Of a stretch of DNA of 64,000 nucleotides, positions 8,127 to 15,266 are shown in pieces. Origin of the DNA: GCA-2683135 sp964507445. GTDB taxonomy: Bacteria; Planctomycetota; GCA-002687715. Numbering within the stretch: the first letter of the stretch is position 1; every line of letters begins with the position of its first letter. The notes below the pieces were generated by a model that had not been told where the DNA came from, searched no databases, and saw only the letters and a list, made by a program, of their open reading frames with translations. Made by a program: the position numbers and the translations under genes. The stretch is taken from contig CAZDQF010000008.1 of assembly GCA_964507445.1 (NCBI GenBank), positions 138,187-202,186 on the forward strand, written 5' to 3'.

Positions 8127-9623
8127 CTATTTCGGTCGTCCCTGGCCTTCCTTGCCGCCAGGGGGCTGCTGGCCACCCGACTTGTTGGCCTTGTCCGGCA
8201 TCGGGGGCTTGATGACCTCTTCCTTCTCGTTCGCTGGGTCCACCAGTTCGCCTGCGGCGGGGGGCAGGATGATCTCCGTGTCCTTGCTGCTGATGGGGTT
8301 GATGATCTTCGGCCTGAGGAAGAACAGCAGGTTACTGCGCGCCTCCTGGCTGTGGATGTTCTTGAACAGGCTGCCGAGGATCGGCACGTCGCCGAGGAGG
8401 GGGATCTTCTCTTCCACGGCCAGCTCGCGAGTCTGGATGAGGCCGCCCAGGACGATGGTGGCCCCGTCCTTGCAATCCATGGTCGTGGTGACCCCGCGGG
8501 ACGAGATGATGGGGTTGGAGGTGATGGCCCCGGCGGTCTCGACGGTGCTCACGCCTGTGGGGTTCTCGACGGACAGGTTGACGGCCAGGGTCAGTCGGTC
8601 TCGAGACGTGAGGGTGGGGAGGACGCTGAGGTTCACAGCCACCTTCTTGAACTTGGTCGACACGGTCTGGGTGATGCCGCTGACGTTGACCGTGAAGTAG
8701 GGGATGTCCTCGCCAGCCGAGATGGTCGCGATATGTCCCGCTCTCACGGCGACGCTGGGGGCGTTGACCACGTCGATCTTGGTGAGCTGGGCGAGGGCGG
8801 AGATGAGGAGGTCGACCTGAATCCCGTCCTTGACCGTACCCAGGTTGATCAGGCCGTTGGTGACGATCCCCTCGGGTGCGATGCCCGGTAGGGCCGGGAT
8901 GCCGGTGCCGAGCAAGCCCCTGTCGAAGACGGTCTTGGATGGGTCCAGCGGCGCTACCGGGTTGGCCGGGTCGTAGGGGTGGTCCTCGGCATCGAGGACG
9001 AACCAATCGATTCCGAGCCCGAACTCATCGGATTCCAGCACCTCGACCACCCGGGCTTCCAGCAGGACCTGCGGCACGCTGCTGAGCATGGACTCGATCA
9101 GGGTGCAGCAGGACTCCACCTTCTCCAGGTCACCGCGAAGGATGATGGTCTCGAGCCCCGCGCGGGCTGCCCAGGCGGGCCAGGGGGCCTTGCTGTCCGC
9201 GTTGGGGTCCGTCACCACGGGCCCCTTCGAGAGGGTGATGGCGACGGCTTTCCATTCCGGGGAGTCCTTGAGGACGTTCTCGAGCATGGCCGACGAGCCC
9301 ATGCCCAGCCACATGGTCCGTGAGACCGAGCCGTCCGAGTGGGCGAAGTCTGGCCACCGGTAGGGTTCCGGCTCGTCCCTCAGGTGGGCCAGGGTCGGTG
9401 GCGCGGACGCGACGGACACCGGCTTTTGGAAGATGGCGCCTACGGTCTCGTCTACGGGCGCCAGGCCGCAGCTGCCGACCAGAAGCGTGGTCAGCAGCAC
9501 GCTCGCGCAGACGCGCGCGGCACCAACGCTACCGGAGGTTGGTGATGATCTCTGACGTGATGTCGGGAAGCGCTTTGCCTGCAACGGTGACGGCTCCTGT
9601 CTCTGCGACAAGATCGTATCCAT
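8127..9623 (-). CDS. Secretin (GspD/PilQ family), probable outer-membrane lipoprotein
   Basis: Up to 498 residues. The C-terminal half is a secretin beta-barrel: VLLEARVVEVLESDEFGLGIDW (N-domain end), VAVRAGHIATISAGEDIPYFTV, LSVLPTLTSRDRLTLAVNLSVE and the signature GATIVLGGLIQTRELAVEEKIPLLGDVPILGSLF (read in parts). Near the N-terminus, LLTTLLVGSC resembles a lipobox. The first ATG (9623) would overlap the OmpH-like gene by 95 bases. A TTG at 9584, or a GTG near 9509 just before the hydrophobic stretch, may be the real start. The N0-N3 domains are shorter than in classic GspD. It works with the gspK-like gene downstream. Confidence 0.9.
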   Translation of the reverse strand: MDTILSQRQEPSPLQAKRFPTSRQRSSPTSGSVGAARVCASVLLTTLLVGSCGLAPVDETVGAIFQKPVSVASAPPTLAHLRDEPEPYRWPDFAHSDGSVSRTMWLGMGSSAMLENVLKDSPEWKAVAITLSKGPVVTDPNADSKAPWPAWAARAGLETIILRGDLEKVESCCTLIESMLSSVPQVLLEARVVEVLESDEFGLGIDWFVLDAEDHPYDPANPVAPLDPSKTVFDRGLLGTGIPALPGIAPEGIVTNGLINLGTVKDGIQVDLLISALAQLTKIDVVNAPSVAVRAGHIATISAGEDIPYFTVNVSGITQTVSTKFKKVAVNLSVLPTLTSRDRLTLAVNLSVENPTGVSTVETAGAITSNPIISSRGVTTTMDCKDGATIVLGGLIQTRELAVEEKIPLLGDVPILGSLFKNIHSQEARSNLLFFLRPKIINPISSKDTEIILPPAAGELVDPANEKEEVIKPPMPDKANKSGGQQPPGGKEGQGRPK

Positions 9624-9966
9624 GGAGACTCACCACGCGACTGATGGCGTTGCGCAATTTCTTCGAAGCCGCGACTTCCAGAAGGTGGCGCTCGGCAGAC
9701 CCGGGCTTGAGACCGTCGTCCCGGATCCTCTTGTACTCGTCGGTGGCGGCGAGCGCTTTGGCGGTGCTGAACACCGCAGGCTTGATCTTGGAGACAAGGG
9801 CACCGCGCTTGAGCGTGGAAGGGTGATAGACGCGATTGCTGATCACGACCTTCACCTTGACCGTGGGCTGATCCTGCGCGGCAGCCCTATCTGCCCACGC
9901 GCCAGAGGCGAGGACTACGAGCACGGCGGCGAGAAGATGACGCATTCTCACGATTTTTTCGATCAT
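9529..9966 (-). CDS. OmpH/Skp-like periplasmic protein
   Basis: 145 residues from the ATG at 9966 (MIEKIVRMRHLL); an in-frame Met at 9945 is an alternative. A signal peptide runs to about AAAQ. The mature part has a long helical middle (KALAATDEYKRIRDDG, ERHLLEVAASKKLRNAI) and the typical OmpH/Skp ending, GYDLVAETGAVTVAGKALPDITSEIITNL. Skp family proteins are periplasmic chaperones for outer-membrane proteins, so a place just before a secretin gene makes sense. The helical arms are shorter than in Skp. The secretin frame starts inside the 3' end of this gene. Confidence 0.65.
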   Translation of the reverse strand: MIEKIVRMRHLLAAVLVVLASGAWADRAAAQDQPTVKVKVVISNRVYHPSTLKRGALVSKIKPAVFSTAKALAATDEYKRIRDDGLKPGSAERHLLEVAASKKLRNAISRVVSLHGYDLVAETGAVTVAGKALPDITSEIITNLR

Positions 9967-10075
9967 GTCTATCGTCCCGGATCGCCCCCGAGGCCGTAGC
10001 CTCTGGCATCTCCCTGGGACACCACGCGCCATGATCCTACGCGCAGATGGGTCGGAGTTCCAACCCCCCAGTGGT

Positions 10076-10089
10076 GCGGAATCTTCCGC
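10076..10089. terminator. Short GC palindrome between two minus-strand genes
   Basis: A 14-base inverted repeat, GCGGAATCTTCCGC, lies between the receiver-GGDEF gene (stop at 10126) and the OmpH-like gene. It could be a weak terminator for the former or a protein-binding site. There is no clear T-run on either strand, so the terminator reading is tentative. Confidence 0.3.
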
Positions 10090-10125
10090 AGCGGAATGAT
10101 TTATGACAGCTTTCGCGGCCGCGAG

Positions 10126-11118
10126 TCAGGACTGCGAGGCCGCGGTGGCGTCCTGCGACCAGGTGGTAACCCGGTTGCCGCCCCAGCGGCGGGCGGCGTT
10201 CAGAGCCTGGTGAGACCGAGTCTCCAGCTCGGACGCTTCCTCCGCGTCACTCCCGGTGTAGGTGGCGATGCCAGCGGACGCCGTGAGGGTCGGTCCGTCC
10301 GCTGATTGGAAGCCTCGCCCTTCAACGGACTTGAGGATGCGCTTGGACATGGCGAGGGCGCCTTCACCGTCGGTGTGGGGGAGGAGCAGGAAGAACTCCG
10401 ACACGTTCTTGCGGGCGATGTGGTCGATGTCCCGAGACTCACACAGGAGGATCCCGGCCACCTCATTGAGCGTGGTGCGGAGTTCCTGAGTGTCCTCGCC
10501 GGACCCCGCCGCATCGTCGTCGAAGCCGACGGCTACGCAGGAGAGGGCCAGGCCGAATCGGCGGGCCTTCTTGAATTCCTCCGCTAGCTTGAGGCTCATG
10601 TAGGCCTCGTTGTTGAGCCCGGTGAGGGGGTCCGTGATGTGTTCGTGAAGCGGGTTCTCGGACCGGACCCGACCCTCCATGGTGTCGAGCATGGACTCCA
10701 GGCCGCCCTCCATCTGTGCCGCTCCTTCGGCGGCTTCGAGGCTGTCTTCCTGGAGCATGTTGTGGACGGCCAGGGCGATTCCGGCGGGCTCCGCCGGACG
10801 ACGCTGGATCCCGTCTGCGCCGCACAGGCGGGCGCGGTGCTCACCGTAGTCGTCATCTTCATCCACCATGAGGAGGACCTTCACGCCTCCCGTGCGGGAG
10901 TCTTCCTTGAGCGCCTTGAGCACCTCGAACCCGTTCTTGCGAGGCATGAAGACCTCCAGGACGGCGGCAGCGGGGGCCGCGCCTTCGCACTGCTCGAGGA
11001 TCTCTGCACCCGTCTCACAGCGGATGACCGAGAATCCCCGATCCGTCAACGCTGCCTGGGTCGCGTCTGAGCGGCCACGATCGAAGTCGCCGAGGACGAC
11101 GGTGAGAGGTGCTGACAT
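10126..11118 (-). CDS. Receiver-GGDEF protein with degenerate receiver and GGDEF sites
   Basis: 330 residues. Residues 5-122 form a response-regulator receiver fold. The phosphoacceptor Asp position is Glu55 (LEVFMPRKNG, usually L-D-x-x-M-P), the Thr/Ser before loop 4 is missing and the conserved Lys-Pro is RRP. A linker follows, then from ~160 a GGDEF domain beginning DPLTGLNNEAYMSLKL. Its signature is NVSEF at 238-242 in place of GG(D/E)EF, within ARKNVSEFFLLLP. Diguanylate cyclase activity is therefore unlikely; nucleotide or partner binding is possible. A family name says 'diguanylate cyclase', but the sequence argues for a regulatory pseudoenzyme. It lies upstream of secretion genes on the same strand. 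Confidence 0.85.
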   Translation of the reverse strand: MSAPLTVVLGDFDRGRSDATQAALTDRGFSVIRCETGAEILEQCEGAAPAAAVLEVFMPRKNGFEVLKALKEDSRTGGVKVLLMVDEDDDYGEHRARLCGADGIQRRPAEPAGIALAVHNMLQEDSLEAAEGAAQMEGGLESMLDTMEGRVRSENPLHEHITDPLTGLNNEAYMSLKLAEEFKKARRFGLALSCVAVGFDDDAAGSGEDTQELRTTLNEVAGILLCESRDIDHIARKNVSEFFLLLPHTDGEGALAMSKRILKSVEGRGFQSADGPTLTASAGIATYTGSDAEEASELETRSHQALNAARRWGGNRVTTWSQDATAASQS

Positions 11119-11236
11119 CCTTCCATTCTCCTGCAGATGCGTTGCGTCAAGCCTACTCGAACGGGGCGACGGTTTTGTCTCCGCCCCCTGTCACCCGTCC
11201 GTTTTCGACCTTTTGCCGCGGGAATCTCAATGGTCT

Positions 11237-11269
11237 CCTCTATCCTCTCGGAATAGTGGCCGATAGAGG
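11237..11269 (+). promoter_or_regulatory. Hairpin overlapping the ribosome site of the DUF5658 gene
   Basis: An 8-bp perfect inverted repeat (CCTCTATC at 11237-11244, GATAGAGG at 11262-11269) sits just before the ATG at 11279. Its 3' arm contains the AGAGG that would serve as the Shine-Dalgarno sequence. In RNA it would hide the ribosome site; in DNA it could be an operator. The structure is seen; the regulatory role is inferred. Confidence 0.4.
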
Positions 11270-11278
11270 AATCGGAGC

Positions 11279-11824
11279 ATGAGTGAACGAACCCGCGACC
11301 CGCTGGATGCCGCGCCGGTTAGCGCTGGTACCCCCGAACAGATCGACGTGACCGGACTCGGGCCATACGGCACCTGGCCTTATGTGGATCGACGCGCGCA
11401 GCCCGATCGCCGACTCATGGGGACCAGGCTGTTCAGCCGCTACCTGCTGCAGGGTAAGCGCGTGGGGGGACGGCGAGCGGGAGAGAGCCGGAACACCTAC
11501 GTCGATCGGTTCGAACCTGGGGACCTGTTGCTGACTGGCGGGATCCTGATCCTCAACATCCTGGATGCCTGGTTCACGCTCAATTACCTCGGAAAGGGCG
11601 GATCGGAGGCCAACCCGATCGCCCGCTTCCTGATGGAGCGGGGGGCTGGCTGGTTCGTGTTCAGCAAGGCGGTGGTCGTCGCCATGTGTGTCCTGTTCCT
11701 GATGATGCACAAGACGTTCCACCTCGTCAGACCCGCGTTGTGGACCCTGTTCGGGTTCTACGCGCTGCTGCTCGGATACCACATCTACCTTCAGGTCGCC
11801 CTGATGATGGCCTCGCCTTTGTAA
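11279..11824 (+). CDS. DUF5658-like integral membrane protein
   Basis: 181 residues. The first ~75 residues are soluble and Arg-rich. Three hydrophobic helices follow: ~78-98 (LLLTGGILILNILDAWFTLNYLG), ~120-142 (WFVFSKAVVVAMCVLFLMM) and ~148-172 (ALWTLFGFYALLLGYHIYLQVAL). The signature is an L-D-A-x-F-T-L pattern in helix 1, a G-x-E-A-N-P-x-x-R-F loop and a membrane Lys in helix 2, as in the DUF5658 family, whose function is unknown. The start has an AGAGG ribosome site that can be covered by a hairpin. It is transcribed away from the receiver-GGDEF gene. Confidence 0.75.
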   Translation: MSERTRDPLDAAPVSAGTPEQIDVTGLGPYGTWPYVDRRAQPDRRLMGTRLFSRYLLQGKRVGGRRAGESRNTYVDRFEPGDLLLTGGILILNILDAWFTLNYLGKGGSEANPIARFLMERGAGWFVFSKAVVVAMCVLFLMMHKTFHLVRPALWTLFGFYALLLGYHIYLQVALMMASPL

Positions 11825-11870
11825 GGGCAGCCTTACGGCCGTGTCCTCGGGGCGGTCCGTGGATGGCTTT

Positions 11871-11897
11871 CCAAGTCACTGGTATGGTGTGACTTGG
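11871..11897 (+). terminator. Perfect 9-bp hairpin after the DUF5658 gene
   Basis: CCAAGTCAC (11871-11879) and GTGACTTGG (11889-11897) pair perfectly around a 9-base loop, followed by GTTTTCG. The position, 47 bases after the stop and before the next gene, fits a terminator, although the T-run is short. An operator is the alternative. Confidence 0.45.
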
Positions 11898-11952
11898 GTT
11901 TTCGATACCGGCCCTGATTCCGGGCCCGGATGTTGCTTTCCTCCCTTCAGCC

Positions 11953-14862
11953 ATGCGTCCCACACCGACCTCTCCCCAGCCCCTGGAACTCGAGATCCGT
12001 CGCGGAGGGTTGGTCCGTAGTTTCCCGTTCTCCGGTCGCCTGTTCATGGGCGGCGGCGCGGAGGCCGATCTGCAGTTCGACGACCCTGGGCTGAGCCCGC
12101 GGCATTGTCGGCTGGAGGCCACTCCCAAGGGCGTCAAGATCACCGATCTGGGCAGCGGGAGCGGGACCTGGGTCAACGGCCGCGAGATTTCGCAAGTCCT
12201 GCTCAAGTGCGGTGATGTGGCGGTCGCCGGCGAGGTCGAGCTTCGAGTCGTGGGCGTGCCAGCTGGTTCTCCCGCGGTCAGCGCAGCGGCCGGTCGCTCC
12301 CCGCTGCCGGCAGCCCCCGCGACCCGTCCGCCGGATTCCCGGCGCCCTGAGTCCGCGGGCACCGGCGGCGGTCGACCGGAGGCTAACGGAGAGAGACCAG
12401 ACCCGATCCCGGAGCTGGCGAGCTCGCGGGCGCCTCGGGGCGGCGGGCGCCGGAGCGCCCCCGCCAGCTATCTGCCGACCATCGGCCTGGGAATGGCGGC
12501 GCTCGCCCTGGCTGTGTTCGTGTTCTTTCCGGGCGGCGGCGACGAGGACGCCGCGGCGGCGCTGTCGAGGGAGGCGCAGGCCTTTGAGGCAGAGGGCAAC
12601 CTGCCCCGGGCTCTGGCGATCCTGGAACGCCTCCGGTCTCGTTATCCGGAGTCTGAGGCAGCCTCTCGGTCCCAGGCTCTCGCCACCTCCCTGACCGGGC
12701 GCATCCAGCAGCAGAGGGAGGCGGCGACGGCGTTCGGGGCCGTGCTCTCGAATCCGGAGATGACGACCTTCGAGATCGTGCGCGTCGAGCTGGAGGCGGT
12801 CGGGGCGCGCTTCGCCCCGGGGGTGACCCCAGCGGACGTGGAGGCCCAGGTGGCTCATGCACGGAGCCTGTTCGAGGACCGTGCCGATGGGTTCGTCCGC
12901 GGCGTGCGGACCAGGGCGTTGGCGCTGATCGAGGGGCGAGCCTACGGCGCGGCGCTTGACGTCCTCGCGGATGCGGAGGCGTCGGGACGGCTCTTCGGTC
13001 GATCTCGGGATGTGCTGGCCGCGACCCGGATGGGGATCGAGGATCAGGCGCGCCAGGTCTTCGGAGATGTCCTGCGGGAGATCGGCGGGCTGCCTCAGCG
13101 GGAAGCCCTGACCAAACTGAAGACCGTGAGCGTCCAGTTGGCCGGGACCGCTCACGAAGGACAGGTGCGTGCTCGCATCTCGCTCATGGAGGCGGCCCTC
13201 CAGCGAGGCGAGCCGGCGCCGGCCGCCGTGGCCGCGACTTCGAAGGCCCAGCCCGGGGCGGGTCCTGAGCGGGCTGAACCCGAGCTGCTGTCGGTCCTCG
13301 CGGAGGCGGAGGGGCTGATCAGTGAACGTCGTTTCGCCGCCGCCGTCCCTGCCCTGGAGCGGGTCCTGGAGCGCGTCACTGGGGCTCAGGCGCAGGAGTT
13401 GGGCCGGCGTCTGGAGCGCGTTCGCGCCATGGCCGATGTCATCGACCGCGTCGTCGAACGGGTGGATAAACGTCCCGGTGCGTTCCGGGAGATGAAGGTC
13501 GGTACGACGCTCAGGGGGCGTGTGGTCAGCGCGAGCCGGGAGAAGGTCACCCTGAGCCTCGGTCCTGGTGCTCGGGTGACGTGGACCTGGCGCCGGCTTC
13601 GATCAGACCAGTTCGAGAGCCTGGTCGTGCGCTCGGGGCTCGAAGGTCCGCCCTCCGTGGAGGCGGCGGCGATCATGCTGCAGATGGGCGATTCGGCCGG
13701 CGCGTTGCGACTCCTCGCGCGACGCTTCGAGGCGGAGCCCGGGCTGCGGGATCGGGTGAACGAATTAACGGCCAGCGCCCGTGGAGTGCTGACGCCGGAA
13801 GATGGCTTCCACCTGTATCGCGGCGACCTACTGACCCGGGAAGAGCTTGACGAGGCTGTGCTGGTCGCGCGCATGACGGAACTCGTCTCGCGTGTGACCG
13901 ATGCTCCAGCCGGACAGTGGGCCGGACCGGCGCAGGAGTTGGCGGGCCTGGGGCCTCGCGGCGAGCGTCGGTTGATGACGGCCTTGTCATCCCGACTGGA
14001 GGGCCTGAAGAATCGAGTGGACGCTCTCCCGGCGTTTCAGCCGCGGCGCCTCGGTGCGCTGCGGCGACAGTTGATGACGGAGCTGGACAAGCGTCGTGGC
14101 GCGGCCCTTCGCCTGATCTTCGACAAGACCCGCTACCCCTATCCTGATGCGCCCAACCAGGCCGAGGTCCAGGCGGAGGTTGACGCACTGGTCGACCAGG
14201 TGCGGGAGATCTGGGCCACACCGAGCCGCTATGTGATGGGCCGGGAGGAAGGGCTGGAGGCGCTCGTCGCGGACGGGGTCGAGGTCGCGCAGGCGCTGGA
14301 GGCTCGCGGCGGCGAGGTCCCGGAGGCGGCCCGCGTCCTTGACATCATGGACAAGCGCATCGCCATGGACAGCTACGACCCGGGCAACGGGGTCACGGCT
14401 CACTGGCGGTCCGTGCGTGAGCACAACGATCGGCTCCTGGAAGATGAGACCCTGACCGCGCCCGAGCGGGATTGCTACACGGCCACCAATAACTACCGCG
14501 TGATGATGGGTTTGCGTGCGGTCATGGCGGCTCCGGCCCTGGTGAAGGCTGCTCGAGATCACAGCCAGGAGATGAAGGACAAGGGCTACTTCGCGCATCG
14601 CTCACCGACGCCGGGACGAGAGACTCCGGGGCAGCGAGCGCAGCTCGCTGGTTGGGGAGGATCGGTGTCCGAGAACATCGCCCGTGGCCGGCCGGACGGA
14701 TTCGCCGTGGTCGCCCAGTGGTGTCAGTCTTCCGGCCATCACCGGAACATCCTGGGCAAGCGCTGGACCCATCTCGGCGCGGGCAAGGCTCGGGACGGAG
14801 CGTTCTGGACCCAGAACTTCGGTGTGGGCCGGGCCAATCCGCCCCAACGGCGCGGGAAATGA
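11953..14862 (+). CDS. FHA - transmembrane - CAP/SCP domain protein
   Basis: 969 residues. Residues ~12-100 are an FHA domain (GLSPRHCRLE, GSGSGTWVNGREI). A Pro/Arg-rich linker leads to one membrane helix at ~172-192 (ready to cross once). The long exported middle, ~200-830, is helical with TPR-like and coiled-coil segments; it includes a short S1/OB-like piece (GTTLRGRVVSASREKVTLSLG, ~517-538). The C-terminus from ~838 is a CAP (SCP/PR1) domain: NNYRVMMGL, DHSQEMKDKGYFAHRSP, SENIARG and SGHHRNILGKRW, with the conserved His and Glu. The likely layout is a cytoplasmic phosphothreonine sensor joined through the membrane to an extracytoplasmic CAP domain. The function is unknown. Confidence 0.88.
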   Translation: MRPTPTSPQPLELEIRRGGLVRSFPFSGRLFMGGGAEADLQFDDPGLSPRHCRLEATPKGVKITDLGSGSGTWVNGREISQVLLKCGDVAVAGEVELRVVGVPAGSPAVSAAAGRSPLPAAPATRPPDSRRPESAGTGGGRPEANGERPDPIPELASSRAPRGGGRRSAPASYLPTIGLGMAALALAVFVFFPGGGDEDAAAALSREAQAFEAEGNLPRALAILERLRSRYPESEAASRSQALATSLTGRIQQQREAATAFGAVLSNPEMTTFEIVRVELEAVGARFAPGVTPADVEAQVAHARSLFEDRADGFVRGVRTRALALIEGRAYGAALDVLADAEASGRLFGRSRDVLAATRMGIEDQARQVFGDVLREIGGLPQREALTKLKTVSVQLAGTAHEGQVRARISLMEAALQRGEPAPAAVAATSKAQPGAGPERAEPELLSVLAEAEGLISERRFAAAVPALERVLERVTGAQAQELGRRLERVRAMADVIDRVVERVDKRPGAFREMKVGTTLRGRVVSASREKVTLSLGPGARVTWTWRRLRSDQFESLVVRSGLEGPPSVEAAAIMLQMGDSAGALRLLARRFEAEPGLRDRVNELTASARGVLTPEDGFHLYRGDLLTREELDEAVLVARMTELVSRVTDAPAGQWAGPAQELAGLGPRGERRLMTALSSRLEGLKNRVDALPAFQPRRLGALRRQLMTELDKRRGAALRLIFDKTRYPYPDAPNQAEVQAEVDALVDQVREIWATPSRYVMGREEGLEALVADGVEVAQALEARGGEVPEAARVLDIMDKRIAMDSYDPGNGVTAHWRSVREHNDRLLEDETLTAPERDCYTATNNYRVMMGLRAVMAAPALVKAARDHSQEMKDKGYFAHRSPTPGRETPGQRAQLAGWGGSVSENIARGRPDGFAVVAQWCQSSGHHRNILGKRWTHLGAGKARDGAFWTQNFGVGRANPPQRRGK

Positions 14863-14939
14863 CCGCTCCCGCCTGGACCGGGTTGTCCCATGTGCCTCTC
14901 TCGCACGGTCTTGAGATTTTTGTTCGGAATCTTTTGACC

Positions 14940-14958
14940 TACCCCGTTTGGTGGGGTA
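14940..14958 (+). terminator. Small hairpin after the FHA-CAP gene
   Basis: TACCCC and GGGGTA pair around GTTTGGT, 78 bases after the stop of the FHA-CAP gene. It could end that transcript ahead of the riboswitch promoter. There is no strong T-run afterwards, so the call is tentative. Confidence 0.3.
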
Positions 14959-14992
14959 CTACTTGAGTGAGGACACCGCTCGTCGGTGTTTC

Positions 14993-15021
14993 TTGACAAC
15001 TCGGCATCGGAGAAATCCGAT
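14993..15021 (+). promoter_or_regulatory. Putative sigma-70-type promoter for the riboswitch-sigma transcript
   Basis: A consensus -35 box TTGACA at 14993-14998 is followed after 17 bases by TCCGAT at 15016-15021, a weak -10. Initiation near 15028 would start the RNA right at the riboswitch. A perfect inverted repeat, GCATCGGA-GAAA-TCCGATGC at 15004-15023, overlaps the spacer and -10 and may be an operator. This is inferred from sequence only. Confidence 0.4.
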
Positions 15022-15030
15022 GCAGCATCG

Positions 15031-15128
15031 CTGCACGAAATGGCAAACCGGTCGAGAGGCCGGGACGCAAAGCCAAGGGCCTTACCCGGGCAAGGAGCAA
15101 GGGAAGGCAGCCTGGCTATCGAAAGCAG
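15031..15128 (+). promoter_or_regulatory. Cyclic-di-GMP-I (GEMM-I) riboswitch aptamer
   Basis: The aptamer core matches the class I c-di-GMP riboswitch consensus. GGCAAACC (15042-15049) is followed by a short P1b stem closed by a GNRA-type loop (CGAGAG), then GGGACGCAAAGCC (15062-15074), the second helix, and GGCAGCCTGGCTATCG (15106-15121), which corresponds to the GGUAGCGGGGUUACCGAU segment of Vc2. Outer P1 pairing is available between CTGC near 15031 and GCAG near 15125. The RNA binds bis-(3'-5')-cyclic di-GMP. It stands alone in the leader of the sigma factor gene at 15267. The match to the conserved core bases is strong. Confidence 0.92.
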
Positions 15129-15158
15129 GGAGAGCTGATCGCTTGCGGTCGACTTCCC
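15128..15158 (+). promoter_or_regulatory. Possible riboswitch expression-platform hairpin
   Basis: GGGAGAGCTGATCG and CGGTCGACTTCCC can form an imperfect hairpin just after the aptamer, its 5' GGG touching the P1 3' strand. Competition with P1 is therefore possible. No U-run follows, so classic intrinsic termination is not obvious; control of downstream translation or an unknown platform are options. The pairing was done by eye. Confidence 0.4.
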
Positions 15159-15266
15159 ATGTGTAGCGCGGGAATGGTCGGCCGCTCGTCGTTTATGGGC
15201 GAATCACACGCTGGCACCCGCGTTCGCCTGGCTCCCTCGCTTCAGATCAACGAGAGGAGACAGGTG

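Noticed and set aside
7371..8891. 506-codon plus-strand frame opposite gspK and the secretin
   Set aside because: Antisense to strongly conserved secretin motifs; Asp/Gly/Val-rich shadow.
14863..15266. A second, tandem GEMM aptamer in the sigma leader
   Set aside because: Only one GGCAAACC/GACGCAAAGCC core is present.
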